The position numbers were made by a program, and so were the translations under genes. A stretch of 64,000 nucleotides of DNA. Origin: JALYRV01 sp035512575. GTDB lineage: Bacteria; Acidobacteriota; Vicinamibacteria; Vicinamibacterales; SCN-69-37. Shown here one piece after another: positions 47,319 through 56,702 of this stretch. Position 1 is the stretch's first letter; the number at the start of each line of letters is the position of its first letter. The stretch is from assembly GCA_035512575.1 (NCBI GenBank), contig DATKDT010000078.1:41603-105602 (forward strand), read 5' to 3'. The notes beneath the pieces were generated by a model. The model made no database searches, had not been told where the DNA came from, and saw only the letters and a program-made list of their open reading frames with translations.

Positions 47319-47370
47319 CGGCCCGGCCACGGGTTCAGGGATTTGAATCCGTGATCCGCACTGTTGGAGC

Positions 47371-47399
47371 AACGGCGCCCACCCGGGCGCCGTTTCTTT
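47371..47399 (+). terminator. Rho-independent terminator
   Basis: AACGGCGCCC (47371-47380), loop ACCC, GGGCGCCGTT (47385-47394) form a perfect 10-bp stem followed by TCTTT. It lies 53 bp after the outer-membrane protein stop and is the clearest intrinsic terminator in the window. Confidence 0.8.
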
Positions 47400-47449
47400 G
47401 TAACCTGTTGAAAAATCGATGATTTCGGCCTGCGCCGTCCCCCTCCGCA

Positions 47450-47459
47450 CGGTATACCG
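47450..47459. promoter_or_regulatory. perfect palindrome CGGTATACCG upstream of histidine kinase gene
   Basis: A 10-bp perfect palindrome lies 27 bp before ATG 47487 and 6 bp before the alternative GTG 47466. It includes a TATACC -10-like core and could be an operator or a promoter. Confidence 0.3.
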
Positions 47460-47486
47460 ATTGCTGTGTCGGACGGGCTACCTCAC

Positions 47487-50375
47487 ATGACCACAGCCGT
47501 CACCCGTTTGCACGCCTGGGCCCGAGTCGCGATGCCTGTCATGGTCGCCGCGGCTTTGCTGTGCCTGGCGGTGGCGAACGTCGGCCTGCGCCGCTCGTTC
47601 GAAGGCGAGGTCGAAGACGGTGTGCTGTGGACGAGTGAGGGCGCTGACGTCATCGCGAGCGCCGTCGCGGAGGATGGACCGGGAGCCCGTGCGGGCGTCC
47701 GGGTCGGCGACCGGCTGCTCGCGATCGACGGACACAGGGTGGCATCGGCCGGTGATGTCCCGGTGTTGCTGCACGGCGTGGAGCGCGGCGATCGGCTGCG
47801 CTACAAGGTGCTGCGGCTCGAGGCGCAGGCGTACATCGACATCGACGTCCAGCCCGTGCCGCAGGGCAATCGCGCGCTCTACTACGTGCTGGCGGTCACG
47901 GGGATCTTCACGCTGCTGGTGGGCGCCGCCGTGCGGCTGCGCCGGCCGCAGGACCCGGCCACGCTGCATTTCTTCTGGCTCACGGTGGCGTTCTTCGGCG
48001 TCCTGGCGTTCTCCTTCAGCGGCCTTCTCGACACGCTCGACTGGGTGTTCTACTGGGCCGACGTCACGGCGCTCTGCCTGCTGCCGCCGCTCTTCGTGCA
48101 CTTCGCGCTGGTGTTCCCGGATCGCCCGAACGCCTGGGTGCGCAGCGAGCAGGGCACGCGGCTGCTGCCGGCCCTCTACCTGCCGGCGCTGCTGCTGGCG
48201 GCCGCGCGCATCGCGCTGATCTCGCGCGGCGCGGGCGGCGACCTGTTCAGCGAGTTCATGGGCCGGCTCGACATGCTCGAGCTGCTGCACCTGTCGATCA
48301 GCCTGCTCGCGGGCCTCGCAATCATGACGCGCACGCTGCAGCGGCTGCGGTCGGTGACGGCGCGGCGGCAGCTGCGGTGGATTGTGTGGGGCACGGCGGT
48401 CGGCGCGCTGCCGTTCGTCGCCGGCTATGCGTTGCCGACGTCGCTCGGCCGGTCGTCGCTGCCCGGGTTCGAGTTCACGGCCGCGCTCCTGGGGATCGTC
48501 CCGCTGGCCTTTGCGTCCGCCATCGTCCGCTGGCGGCTGATGGACGTCGAGGTGATCGTCAAGCGCACGCTCGCGTACGCGGCGGGGCTGGCGGCCGTGG
48601 CGGCGATTTACGGCATCCTGCTGCAGATTGCCACCGACGTCTTCCTCGAGGGCGATCCGAACGACGAGCACAGCAACGTCATTGCGCTGCTGGCCACGAT
48701 GGTGGTGGTGCTGCTCGCGAACCCGCTGCGCGTCGCCATTCAGAACGCGCTCGATCGCCTCTATTACCGCGATCGCTACGACTACCGCCGCGCGCTGGTC
48801 GCCTTCGCGAGGGATCTGAACAGCGACCTCGACCTGCAGCGCCTGAGCGAGCGTCTGGTCGGACGCGTGCGCGACACGCTGGTCGTCGAGCGCATGGCGC
48901 TGCTGGCGTTTGCCGACACGGACGGGCGCTTCACGCCGCTCGCGTCGCACGGCTTCGCCGAAGGCGAGCCCGTCATCGAGCCGGCCACCGAGCTGGCCGC
49001 GCGCCTGAAGGCGGGCCACATCGTGGTGGTGGACGAGGGGCCCGTGTCCACGTCGCGGCGCCTGCCGGTGGGCGAGCAGCTGCAGTGGCGCGACCTCGGG
49101 GTGCACGCGTTCGTGCCGTGCGTGGCGAAGGAAGGCACGATTGCGGCCATGGCCGTCGGGCGCAAGCAGCCGGGCGAGCCGCTCAGCAGCGAGGACGTGA
49201 CGCTGCTCGTGGCGGTCGCGGGACAGGTGGCCACGGCCGTCGAGAACGCGCGCCTCTACCGGCAGCTGCGGCAGAAGGCCGACGAGATCGATCGGCTCCG
49301 CGAGTTCTCCGACAGCGTGCTCGAGTCCCTCAACGAAGGCCTGCTCGTGGTCGACCTGGCCGATCGCATCGTGCGCTGGAACCGCCAGATGGACGCCATG
49401 TACGGCGCCGCGCGCGCCGGCGTCGTCGGCCGCACGCTCGACGACGTGTTCGACGCGCCGTTCGTCGCGAGCCTGCGCGCGGCGCGGCGCGACAGCGCCG
49501 CCGGCACCGCCTCGCTGTACCGCGTGCCGCTCGCCTCGCGCCACGCTGACAGCCCGCGCGCGCTGCTGCTGAACATCGCGCTGGCGCCGCTCTGCACGCC
49601 CGACGGCGCCACGACCGGCTCGATCATCGTGCTGCAGGACATCAGCTCGCGCGCGCAGCTCGAGGAGCAGCTGCAGATTTCGGAGAAGATGGCCTCGATC
49701 GGCCTGCTGGCGGCCGGCGTCGCGCACGAGGTGAACACGCCCCTCACGGGCATCTCGAGCTACACCCAGATGCTGCTCGAGAAAGCCGATCCGGACGACC
49801 CGCGCACCAAGGTGCTCGAGAAGATCGAGCGCCAGACGTTCAGGGCCGCGAAAATCGTCAACGGCCTGCTCAATCTGGCGCGGCCCTCGCAGGGCGAGTC
49901 GCTGCACGCGGTCGACGTCAACGCCGTCGTCAACGACGTCCTGTCGCTGCTCGAGCACCAGCTGAAGACCGGCAGCATCAAGGTGCGCAAGGAGCTGTCG
50001 GCCGCGCCGGCCATCGTCCACGGCATCGAATACAAGCTGCAGCAGGTGCTGCTCAACCTGCTGCTGAACGCCCGCGACGCGATGCCGAAAGGCGGCTGGC
50101 TGACCGTTGCCACGCGGTCCGACGGCGGGCAGGCCGTCGTCGACGTGTCCGACACGGGCGTGGGCATCCCCGGCGAGCACCTGGGCCGGATCTACGACCC
50201 GTTCTTCACGACCAAATCGATCGGCCGGGGCACCGGCCTGGGGCTGTCGATCACCTACGGCATCGTGCAGGAGCACGGTGGTACGCTGGCTTGTGACAGC
50301 GCGGTCGGCAAGGGCACGACCTTCACGCTGGCGCTTCCGCTCGCCGCCGTCCGCGCGGGCGAAATCGCCAACTGA
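47487..50375 (+). CDS. PDZ-containing membrane sensor histidine kinase
   Basis: The protein has 962 residues from ATG 47487; GTG 47466 adds seven residues. TM1 (10-30) is followed by a PDZ-like domain (about 45-130, GPGARAGVRVGDRLLAIDGH), then seven or eight TM helices (about 135-420). Next come a GAF domain (about 440-590), a PAS domain (about 610-720), HisKA with AAGVAHEVNTPLTGISS (phosphorylated His near 746) and an HATPase (N box NLLLNARDAM, G1 DVSDTGVGIP, G2 GRGTGLGLSITYG). It senses an envelope signal and phosphorylates the response regulator encoded 17 bp downstream. Confidence 0.9.
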   Translation: MTTAVTRLHAWARVAMPVMVAAALLCLAVANVGLRRSFEGEVEDGVLWTSEGADVIASAVAEDGPGARAGVRVGDRLLAIDGHRVASAGDVPVLLHGVERGDRLRYKVLRLEAQAYIDIDVQPVPQGNRALYYVLAVTGIFTLLVGAAVRLRRPQDPATLHFFWLTVAFFGVLAFSFSGLLDTLDWVFYWADVTALCLLPPLFVHFALVFPDRPNAWVRSEQGTRLLPALYLPALLLAAARIALISRGAGGDLFSEFMGRLDMLELLHLSISLLAGLAIMTRTLQRLRSVTARRQLRWIVWGTAVGALPFVAGYALPTSLGRSSLPGFEFTAALLGIVPLAFASAIVRWRLMDVEVIVKRTLAYAAGLAAVAAIYGILLQIATDVFLEGDPNDEHSNVIALLATMVVVLLANPLRVAIQNALDRLYYRDRYDYRRALVAFARDLNSDLDLQRLSERLVGRVRDTLVVERMALLAFADTDGRFTPLASHGFAEGEPVIEPATELAARLKAGHIVVVDEGPVSTSRRLPVGEQLQWRDLGVHAFVPCVAKEGTIAAMAVGRKQPGEPLSSEDVTLLVAVAGQVATAVENARLYRQLRQKADEIDRLREFSDSVLESLNEGLLVVDLADRIVRWNRQMDAMYGAARAGVVGRTLDDVFDAPFVASLRAARRDSAAGTASLYRVPLASRHADSPRALLLNIALAPLCTPDGATTGSIIVLQDISSRAQLEEQLQISEKMASIGLLAAGVAHEVNTPLTGISSYTQMLLEKADPDDPRTKVLEKIERQTFRAAKIVNGLLNLARPSQGESLHAVDVNAVVNDVLSLLEHQLKTGSIKVRKELSAAPAIVHGIEYKLQQVLLNLLLNARDAMPKGGWLTVATRSDGGQAVVDVSDTGVGIPGEHLGRIYDPFFTTKSIGRGTGLGLSITYGIVQEHGGTLACDSAVGKGTTFTLALPLAAVRAGEIAN

Positions 50376-50392
50376 GGACCGACATTCCGCAC

Positions 50393-51814
50393 ATGACCCG
50401 TCCGAACTCCGCCAGCATCCTCGTCATCGACGACGAGGAGATCATGCGTGAGATTCTCGAGACGCTGCTGACGAGGGAGGGGTACGCCGTGCGCGCGGCG
50501 GCCACCGCCACCGAGGGCATCGAGCTCGCGAAGGCGATGCCGTTCGACGCCGTGATCCTCGACGTCATGCTGCCCGACATGAACGGCATCGCGGCGCTCG
50601 AGGAGATCAGGCGGGTCGACGAGGAGCTGCCGGTACTGATGATCACCGCCTTCGCCTCGGTCGAGACGGCGATCTCGGCCATGAAGCGCGGCGCGTTCGA
50701 CTACATCACCAAGCCGTTCAAGAACGACGAGGTGCTGGTCGTCCTCAACAACGCGACCGAGCGCCGCCGGCTGGTCGCCGAGAACCGCGCCCTCAGGCAG
50801 AACCTGCAGGCGAGCGCGAACCGGTTCGGCGGCATCATCGGCCGCAGCGGCCGGATGCGCCAGGTCTTCGACATGGTGCTGCAGGTCGCGCCGAGCCGCG
50901 CGACCGTGATGATTCAGGGCGAGAGCGGCACCGGCAAGGAGCTCATTGCGCGCGCGCTGCACGTGCACTCGACGCGCGCCGAGAAGCCGTTCGTCACGGT
51001 GAACTCCGGCAATCTGCCGCCCGATCTTCTCGAATCGAATCTCTTCGGGCACGTGAAGGGCGCCTTCACCGGCGCCGTGTATCCGAAGAAGGGCCTGTTC
51101 GAGCTCGCCGACAAGGGCACCATCTTCTTCGACGAGATCGGCAACGTGCCGCTCGACACCCAGGCCAAGCTGCTGCGCGTGATCCAGGAGCGCGAGTTCA
51201 TGCGGCTCGGCGGCGTCGAGACGATCCGGGTCGACGTGCGCATCATCGCGGCGACCAACGTCGACCTGCAGCAGATGATGGACGAAGGCCGCTTCCGGGA
51301 GGACCTGTACTACCGGCTCAACGTCATCAACCTGCAGCTGCCGCCGCTGCGCGACCGGAAGGAGGACATTCCGCTGCTCGTGCAGCACTTCCTCGAGAAG
51401 TACGGCGTCGAGAACCACAAGGCGGGCCTGGAGGTCACGCCGGAGGCGCTCGACGTCCTAGCCGACTACGACTGGCCGGGCAACATCCGGGAGCTCGAGA
51501 ACACCATCGAGCGCGCCGTCGTGTTGGCGAACGTCCCCCGCATCGACAGCGATCTGATTCCGGAGAACATCCGCACCAACCGCTCGTTCCGGATGCCGCA
51601 GATCAACGTGCCGCCGGAGGGCATTCCGTTCCGCGAAGTCGTGTCCGATTTCGAGAAGAGCCTGATCGAGTCGACGCTCGAGGCGGCGGGCGGCGTCCAG
51701 AAGCGCGCGGCGGAGCTGCTGCAGATCAAGCCGACGACGCTCAACGAGATGATCAAGCGGTACGACATCCACCCGAAGAAGCGGAAGGCCGAGGCCGAGT
51801 CGCCCGTCGAGTAG
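50393..51814 (+). CDS. sigma-54-dependent response regulator (NtrC/PilR type)
   Basis: The protein has 473 residues. The receiver domain (1-120) has acidic pair DDEE near 13-16, phospho-acceptor Asp57 in VILDVMLPD, and ITKPF lysine. The AAA+ domain (about 145-380) has Walker A GESGTGKE, the sigma-54-contacting GAFTGA loop, Walker B TIFFDEIG and the arginine-finger region FREDLYYRLNV. A Fis-type HTH (about 430-465, KRAAELLQIKPTTLNEMI) ends the protein. Phosphorylation should let it activate RpoN promoters. It is co-transcribed with the kinase and converges on the glycosyltransferase operon with 4 bp between stops. Confidence 0.94.
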   Translation: MTRPNSASILVIDDEEIMREILETLLTREGYAVRAAATATEGIELAKAMPFDAVILDVMLPDMNGIAALEEIRRVDEELPVLMITAFASVETAISAMKRGAFDYITKPFKNDEVLVVLNNATERRRLVAENRALRQNLQASANRFGGIIGRSGRMRQVFDMVLQVAPSRATVMIQGESGTGKELIARALHVHSTRAEKPFVTVNSGNLPPDLLESNLFGHVKGAFTGAVYPKKGLFELADKGTIFFDEIGNVPLDTQAKLLRVIQEREFMRLGGVETIRVDVRIIAATNVDLQQMMDEGRFREDLYYRLNVINLQLPPLRDRKEDIPLLVQHFLEKYGVENHKAGLEVTPEALDVLADYDWPGNIRELENTIERAVVLANVPRIDSDLIPENIRTNRSFRMPQINVPPEGIPFREVVSDFEKSLIESTLEAAGGVQKRAAELLQIKPTTLNEMIKRYDIHPKKRKAEAESPVE

Positions 51815-51818
51815 GGCG

Positions 51819-53093
51819 CTATCGCCGCCGTTGCGGGACGCTGGCCGCCGGCTGGCGCATCGCGGTGAACAGCTTCTCGTACTTTCCGATCACGATGTCC
51901 CAGCGGTAGTTGCGCCGCACGTATTCGCGCCCGTTGCGCCCCATGGCCGTGCGCAGCCGCTCGTCTTCCATCAGCAGTGTCAGCGCTTCGACGAACTCGT
52001 CGCGGTCGCCGTAATAGAGGCCGGCGTTGCTGGCCTTGCAGTGCTCGGCGACGACCTCGCTGCGCGCATTGGCGAGCACCGGCGTGCCGACCGCGAACGC
52101 TTCGAGCGCCAGCAGCGACAGGCTTTCGAGCGGCGACGGGACGATGACGACCGTGGCGGCTTCGAGGGCCTGAAGGCGCTCCTGATCGGTGAGCGTGCCG
52201 CCGAAGCGGACCCACGGTTCCTCGGGAATGGGCATCAGCTTGGCGCCCATGAGGAACAGCGTGCTGTCTCCTCCCCCCGCGACATACGTCGCGAAGTACT
52301 CGAACAGCTCTTCGCAGCCCTTGCCGGGATCGATGCGCCCGCCGTAGAGCGCGAACTTGCCGTCGATACGGTGCCGTCGGCGGAAGAACGCGCCGCGCTG
52401 CCGGAGATGCGCGGGCAGCGGCTCGGGGCCGACGTCGTGATCGCCGGGATCGTCGGGATCGGACGTCGCGCCCTCGCGCAGCGGCGTGAGGTCGACCCCG
52501 CAGCCCACCACCTCGTCGGCGATGGTCCGGATCTCGAACGTGTCCTGCAGGAATGTCCGCTCGACGGCCGTGTTGTAGGCCATCGCGGCCGGCAGGCTGA
52601 AGACATCCTTGTAGATGCCCAGGTGAATGGCCGGCTCGTCGTGCGCGGTCGGGACGAGAATGCTGCGCGACGGATCGGCCCTGAGGCCGAGGACGGTCGG
52701 CGCGTAGAGGTACGTGAAGAAGATCAAGACGTCGTAGCTTTGCGCGTTGCGCTCGAGGTACTCCTGCAGCGCCGGGCACCACGGCCCCTGCTGCTTGAGC
52801 CACTCCATCTCGTCCTGGCGCGAATGGTCGTTGTTGAAGATCCAGTCGCTGTAGGTGTTGAAGGCGGCGATGTCGCGCGTGCGCGCGTTGGCGAAGCGGC
52901 GCACGTTGACGCCCCGCACGCGGTCGGTGCCTTCCGGGTACTCGTTGGCCCACGTGACGTAGTCGCGCGCGCAGGTCGTGAGCACCTCGACCTGGTGGCG
53001 CGCGGCCAGCCGCTCGGCAATCAGCCGGCAGTGGTACTCCGAGCCTCCGAGGATCTCCGTGCCGTAGCGCTGGATGACGAAGCCGACCTTCAC
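51819..53093 (-). CDS. GT4-like glycosyltransferase (paralogue A)
   Basis: The protein has 424 residues and the GT-B fold. The N-terminal MKVGFVIQRYGTEILGGSEY and CARDYVTWANEYPEG are shared nearly word for word with the gene at 55404-56702. Its nucleotide-sugar side has YGGRIDPGKGCEELFEYF and the E-x7-E motif ESLSLLALE near 330. It probably adds a sugar from a nucleotide or other activated donor to a polysaccharide or glycan at the cytoplasmic face. GTG 53093 overlaps the previous gene by 4 bp. It is the last gene of the operon. Confidence 0.88.
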   Translation of the reverse strand: MKVGFVIQRYGTEILGGSEYHCRLIAERLAARHQVEVLTTCARDYVTWANEYPEGTDRVRGVNVRRFANARTRDIAAFNTYSDWIFNNDHSRQDEMEWLKQQGPWCPALQEYLERNAQSYDVLIFFTYLYAPTVLGLRADPSRSILVPTAHDEPAIHLGIYKDVFSLPAAMAYNTAVERTFLQDTFEIRTIADEVVGCGVDLTPLREGATSDPDDPGDHDVGPEPLPAHLRQRGAFFRRRHRIDGKFALYGGRIDPGKGCEELFEYFATYVAGGGDSTLFLMGAKLMPIPEEPWVRFGGTLTDQERLQALEAATVVIVPSPLESLSLLALEAFAVGTPVLANARSEVVAEHCKASNAGLYYGDRDEFVEALTLLMEDERLRTAMGRNGREYVRRNYRWDIVIGKYEKLFTAMRQPAASVPQRRR

Positions 53094-54154
53094 GAGAACC
53101 TCGAGACAAGCGCGCGCAGGTCGCTGTCGACCCGCGCCGGCGCGAAATGGGCGGCGCGCACGCGTTGTCCTTCGATCACGCGCGTCCGCAGCGATTCATC
53201 GTATATCACCTGCCCGAGCAGCTCGGCCGCCGGCTCGAAGTCCTTCGGCGAGAACATCAGGCCCGCGCCGCCGAGCGTTTCCGGCACCGCGCCCGCCTCG
53301 TAGGCCACGATCGGCACGTCCATCGCCATGGCCTCGACCAGCGGCGCGCAGAAGCCCTCGTGCTCGCTCAGCGACACGTAGGCGTGTGACGCGCGGTAGA
53401 CCGCGGCAAGCTCCTCGTCGGGCAGCGGCCCGGTGAAGACGAAGCGCTCGGGCAGCATCTGAAAGCGATCGATCAGGCCGCGGATCATCGCGTAATAACG
53501 CGGCATGATGTCATGGCGGCCGACGAAGATGAAGCGGTACCGCGAGTCCACGTACCGCTTGTAGTGCTCGGCCAGCAGGATGTGGTCCTCGATTTTCTTG
53601 TTGGGCACGATGCGGCCGACGAACAGGATGTTGGCCCAGTCGTCGGTCAGCATCTTCCGGACGGCCGGCCGGTCCGGCGCGTGCGTCAGCCGCTCGAGAT
53701 CGACCGCCAGCGGCAGCACGCCCGTGCGCTCGAAGCCCATCGACTCGAGCTCCGCGCGATTGAACTCCGAGACGCCGAGCGCCAGATCGGGCACGCCGAC
53801 CAGCGTGGCCAGCTCCGCGCGGCCGGCGCGCGCGAGTCCGAAGACGCCCGCATCGAATGGCGCGAAGAAATGCGCCGGCGTGATGTTGTGGTACACGAGC
53901 ACGCGGCCCTGCGACAACCGCGCGAACGGCGCAGACAGGGGAGAGGGCAGCGCGTAGTGATAGATCGTGACGTCGGCGCGCCGGGTCTCGTCCTCCGACC
54001 AGGGCAGGACGTCGCCGCGCAGATCCTCGTCTATCGTCAGCGCGTAGATCTCGGACTGGTGCCCCTGCGCGCGCAGCACCGTCCGCATGCGCCGCGCGCT
54101 GTCGCCGACGGCATCCAGCCGGTGCGCCGCCGGTATCCATTGGTTAACGATCAA
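53090..54154 (-). CDS. GT4-like glycosyltransferase (paralogue B)
   Basis: The protein has 354 residues. It has the GT-B donor-site elements NILFVGRIVPNKKIEDHI and the E-x7-E motif in EHEGFCAPLVEAMAMD, followed by PIVAYEAGAVPETLGGAG. The acceptor half includes VLVYHNITPAHFFAPFDAG and ALGVSEFNRAELESMGF, both shared with its neighbour at 54175-55404. The only available start is TTG at 54154, 20 bp after the preceding stop. Overlap of 4 bp with the next gene (GTGA). The donor sugar and acceptor are unknown. Confidence 0.87.
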   Translation of the reverse strand: MIVNQWIPAAHRLDAVGDSARRMRTVLRAQGHQSEIYALTIDEDLRGDVLPWSEDETRRADVTIYHYALPSPLSAPFARLSQGRVLVYHNITPAHFFAPFDAGVFGLARAGRAELATLVGVPDLALGVSEFNRAELESMGFERTGVLPLAVDLERLTHAPDRPAVRKMLTDDWANILFVGRIVPNKKIEDHILLAEHYKRYVDSRYRFIFVGRHDIMPRYYAMIRGLIDRFQMLPERFVFTGPLPDEELAAVYRASHAYVSLSEHEGFCAPLVEAMAMDVPIVAYEAGAVPETLGGAGLMFSPKDFEPAAELLGQVIYDESLRTRVIEGQRVRAAHFAPARVDSDLRALVSRFS

Positions 54155-54174
54155 GTGAATCTCTCAATCGTCCT

Positions 54175-55404
54175 TCAGCGCTTCTCATCGGCACCTGCGC
54201 GCTCGATGACGGAGGCCTCTGGAGGGGGCGGCAGCGCCTTGTACGCGGCGGGGCGATATTGCCGCAGCTCCTCGAGCGTCTCGGCCTCCTCGAACTGCCG
54301 CCAGAAATCGAGCGTGACGTCGGGCATCGGCTTGCGCGGCGCGCTCAGCATGCGATCGAGATGGCCCAGCAGGATCCGGTCGAAGTCGCGCGTCCTGTGG
54401 CGCGTGAGCGACGCGTCCTGGCCGTCGAGGACGCCCTCGCGCAGCGCGCCGTCGGTGACGACGGCGTTGATGAGCGAGGCGACGAGCACCGGGTCCTTCT
54501 CCTCGAACAGCACGCCGGCGCCGTCCATCGTTTCCGGCACGGCCGTGGCGGCGTAGGCGATCACCGGCACGGCCTTGTGGAAGGCCTCGAGCAGCGGCAC
54601 GCAGAAGCCTTCGTGCTCGCTGGCGCACAGGAAAATGTCGGCGACATCGTACAGCGCCGTCAGCTCCTGATCGCTGATTTGCCCGAGGATGTGGACGTCG
54701 GTGGCGCCCAGCGTCGCGACGAGGCCCTGCACCTGCGCGAGATAGCCGTCGAAGCCCGCGTACGAGCCCGCCAGAATCAGCCGCGACTTCCGGTTGTAGA
54801 GGCGCTTGTACGCGTGGAAGAAGCGGACCAGATCCTCCGGCTTCTTGTTGGGCACGAACCGCCCCACGAACAGAATGTTGACCCAGTCGTCGTCGAACTG
54901 CCCCGCGAGTGCGGAGTCCGGGTCGAGATCGAGGTGCGAGAAGTCGGGCACGACCGGCAGCACCGCCGTGGCGTCGAAGCCGTAGCGCTCGAGATCCCCC
55001 CTGTTGAACTCGGAATCGCCGAGCGCCAGATCCACGCGCGGCACGTAGGCCGTCAGCTCGCGCAGGCCGCGGTAGCACTGCAGCATCAGCTGAGGATGGA
55101 TGCCGACGTAGAACTCGGGCGGCGTGATGTTGTGATAGATCAGCGCCATGCGCGCGGGCAGCGCGAAGGCCGTGCGCGACGCGCGCGATCCCAGCGAAAA
55201 GTGATGGATCAGCACGTCGTCGGCCGTGACGTAGCCGGGGGCGTCGCGATAGTCGATGGTCAGGCCCTCCAGCCGCCGGTCGGCCGTTTCGACGATGATC
55301 TCGGACTCGTGTCCGGCGGCGCGCAGCACGCGCTGGATGCCGAGCACTTCATGGCCGATGGCGTCGCCATAGCCGAGCGTCGCGAGCACCTGATGGATGC
55401 GCAT
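54175..55404 (-). CDS. GT4-like glycosyltransferase (paralogue B')
   Basis: The protein has 409 residues from ATG 55404; a longer open frame upstream belongs to another reading of the next gene. Motifs: MALIYHNITPPEFYVGIHP, DLALGDSEFNRGDLERYGF, NILFVGRFVPNKKPEDLV, and the E-x7-E donor motif EHEGFCVPLLEAFHKAVPV. Compared with its paralogue it has about 50 extra C-terminal residues (LDFWRQFEEAETLEELRQY..), a possible regulatory or partner-binding tail. Its start overlaps the upstream stop by one base (TGATG). Confidence 0.88.
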   Translation of the reverse strand: MRIHQVLATLGYGDAIGHEVLGIQRVLRAAGHESEIIVETADRRLEGLTIDYRDAPGYVTADDVLIHHFSLGSRASRTAFALPARMALIYHNITPPEFYVGIHPQLMLQCYRGLRELTAYVPRVDLALGDSEFNRGDLERYGFDATAVLPVVPDFSHLDLDPDSALAGQFDDDWVNILFVGRFVPNKKPEDLVRFFHAYKRLYNRKSRLILAGSYAGFDGYLAQVQGLVATLGATDVHILGQISDQELTALYDVADIFLCASEHEGFCVPLLEAFHKAVPVIAYAATAVPETMDGAGVLFEEKDPVLVASLINAVVTDGALREGVLDGQDASLTRHRTRDFDRILLGHLDRMLSAPRKPMPDVTLDFWRQFEEAETLEELRQYRPAAYKALPPPPEASVIERAGADEKR

Positions 55405-56702
55405 CAGGCGCGCGGTCCTCTGGATTCCGCCTGGGGCCCGGCCGGCACGGCCGCCACGCGCGCGGCGGCGGGCTGCAGCACGCGCTTCCGCCGGCTGAAC
55501 CATCCGGGCAGCGGCGCCATCGGCCGCGCCGGCTCCCTGGCGAGGCGCTCGAACATGTCCATGTACTTGCGCTCGATGACCGGCCAGGCGTAGTTGCGCT
55601 TGAAGTATTCGCGGCCGTTGCGGCCGAGGATGGCGTTGACCGGCCCCGCCCCTTCGAGCATGTAGACCGCTTCGGCGAACTCCTCCGCCGTGTCGTAGTA
55701 GAGCCCGCCGGTGCTGCGAAGCGTCTGTCCCTTCAGCACGTCGCAGCGCCCGTTGACGAGCACCGGCTTGCCGAGCGCCCACGCCTCGAGCGCGACCATC
55801 GACAGGCTTTCGTAGAACGACGGCATGATCAGCAGATCCGAGGCGGCGAGCGCGTCGAACTTGTCCTGATCCGGCAGGAAGCCGAGATGCGTGATCCGCG
55901 GATGGTCCGGCACCGGAATCACCGCGTTGCCGATCAGCACGAGATCCAGGCCGCGAGGATGCGCGGCGGCATAGCGCTGGAAATGCGCGAACATCTCCCT
56001 GCAGCCCTTGTTCTCGTCGATGCGGCCCACGTAAATCGCGAACGGCCGGCGGATGTTGTGCTTCCGCCGGAAGCGGCCGGCCTGGGGATGGTCGGGAATC
56101 GCGGAGCCGACGCCGACGACGGTGCCGGGCACGTCCTGATTGCCGGACACGGCATGGATGAGCGCGCGCTCTTCGAGCGAGTTGTACATCAGCCCGCGCA
56201 CGCCCCGGAACACCGGCGAGAAGATCTCGACGCCGGCGGCGTCATCGCGCTCCGCGGTCGGCACGAGCACGGCCTTGGACGGCACCGCCCGCGCGCCGTG
56301 GTAGGCGTGGTAGTAGCGGTAACTGAAGAACAGGTACCAGTCGATCGCGCCCGCGGAGCGCGCCACGTGGCGCACGAGCGCGGGGCTGGCCGGCCCTTCG
56401 CTCTCGAGCCAGGCCAGCTCGTCGCCGATCGAATGCACCTCGTCGAAGACGCGCGCCGAGTGGCGCCCGAACGCGCGCGGCTCGCGCGGGTGGCTGACGG
56501 GGAAACGGACGACGCGGACGCCGCCGATCGTGTCCGCGCCCGGCGCGTACTCGTTCTTCCAGGTGATGTAGTCGCGGGCGCAGGTCGTGAAGACCTGCAC
56601 CTCGGCCAGGCGCGACAGATGCTCGGCGATGTAGCGGGCGTGCAGTTCCGCTCCGCCGTTGATCTCCGCGCCGTAGCGCTGAACAACGACGGCGACCTTC
56701 AC
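55404..56702 (-). CDS. GT4-like glycosyltransferase (paralogue A')
   Basis: The protein has 432 residues. N-terminal MKVAVVVQRYGAEINGGAEL and FTTCARDYITWKNEYAPG match paralogue A. The donor side has IYVGRIDENKGCREMFAHF and FYESLSMVALEAWALGKPVL (E-x7-E). A C-terminal Arg/Pro/Ala-rich extension (about 400-432) is not needed for catalysis. It probably builds the same glycan as its neighbours. Start is GTG 56702, overlapping the stop of the upstream poly-Arg protein gene by 4 bp. Confidence 0.88.
   Translation of the reverse strand: MKVAVVVQRYGAEINGGAELHARYIAEHLSRLAEVQVFTTCARDYITWKNEYAPGADTIGGVRVVRFPVSHPREPRAFGRHSARVFDEVHSIGDELAWLESEGPASPALVRHVARSAGAIDWYLFFSYRYYHAYHGARAVPSKAVLVPTAERDDAAGVEIFSPVFRGVRGLMYNSLEERALIHAVSGNQDVPGTVVGVGSAIPDHPQAGRFRRKHNIRRPFAIYVGRIDENKGCREMFAHFQRYAAAHPRGLDLVLIGNAVIPVPDHPRITHLGFLPDQDKFDALAASDLLIMPSFYESLSMVALEAWALGKPVLVNGRCDVLKGQTLRSTGGLYYDTAEEFAEAVYMLEGAGPVNAILGRNGREYFKRNYAWPVIERKYMDMFERLAREPARPMAPLPGWFSRRKRVLQPAAARVAAVPAGPQAESRGPRA

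Noticed and set aside
51466..53109. A 547-residue minus-strand frame over a glycosyltransferase and the response regulator end
   Set aside because: It is the shifted frame of the GT4 gene at 51819-53093, which has real family motifs.
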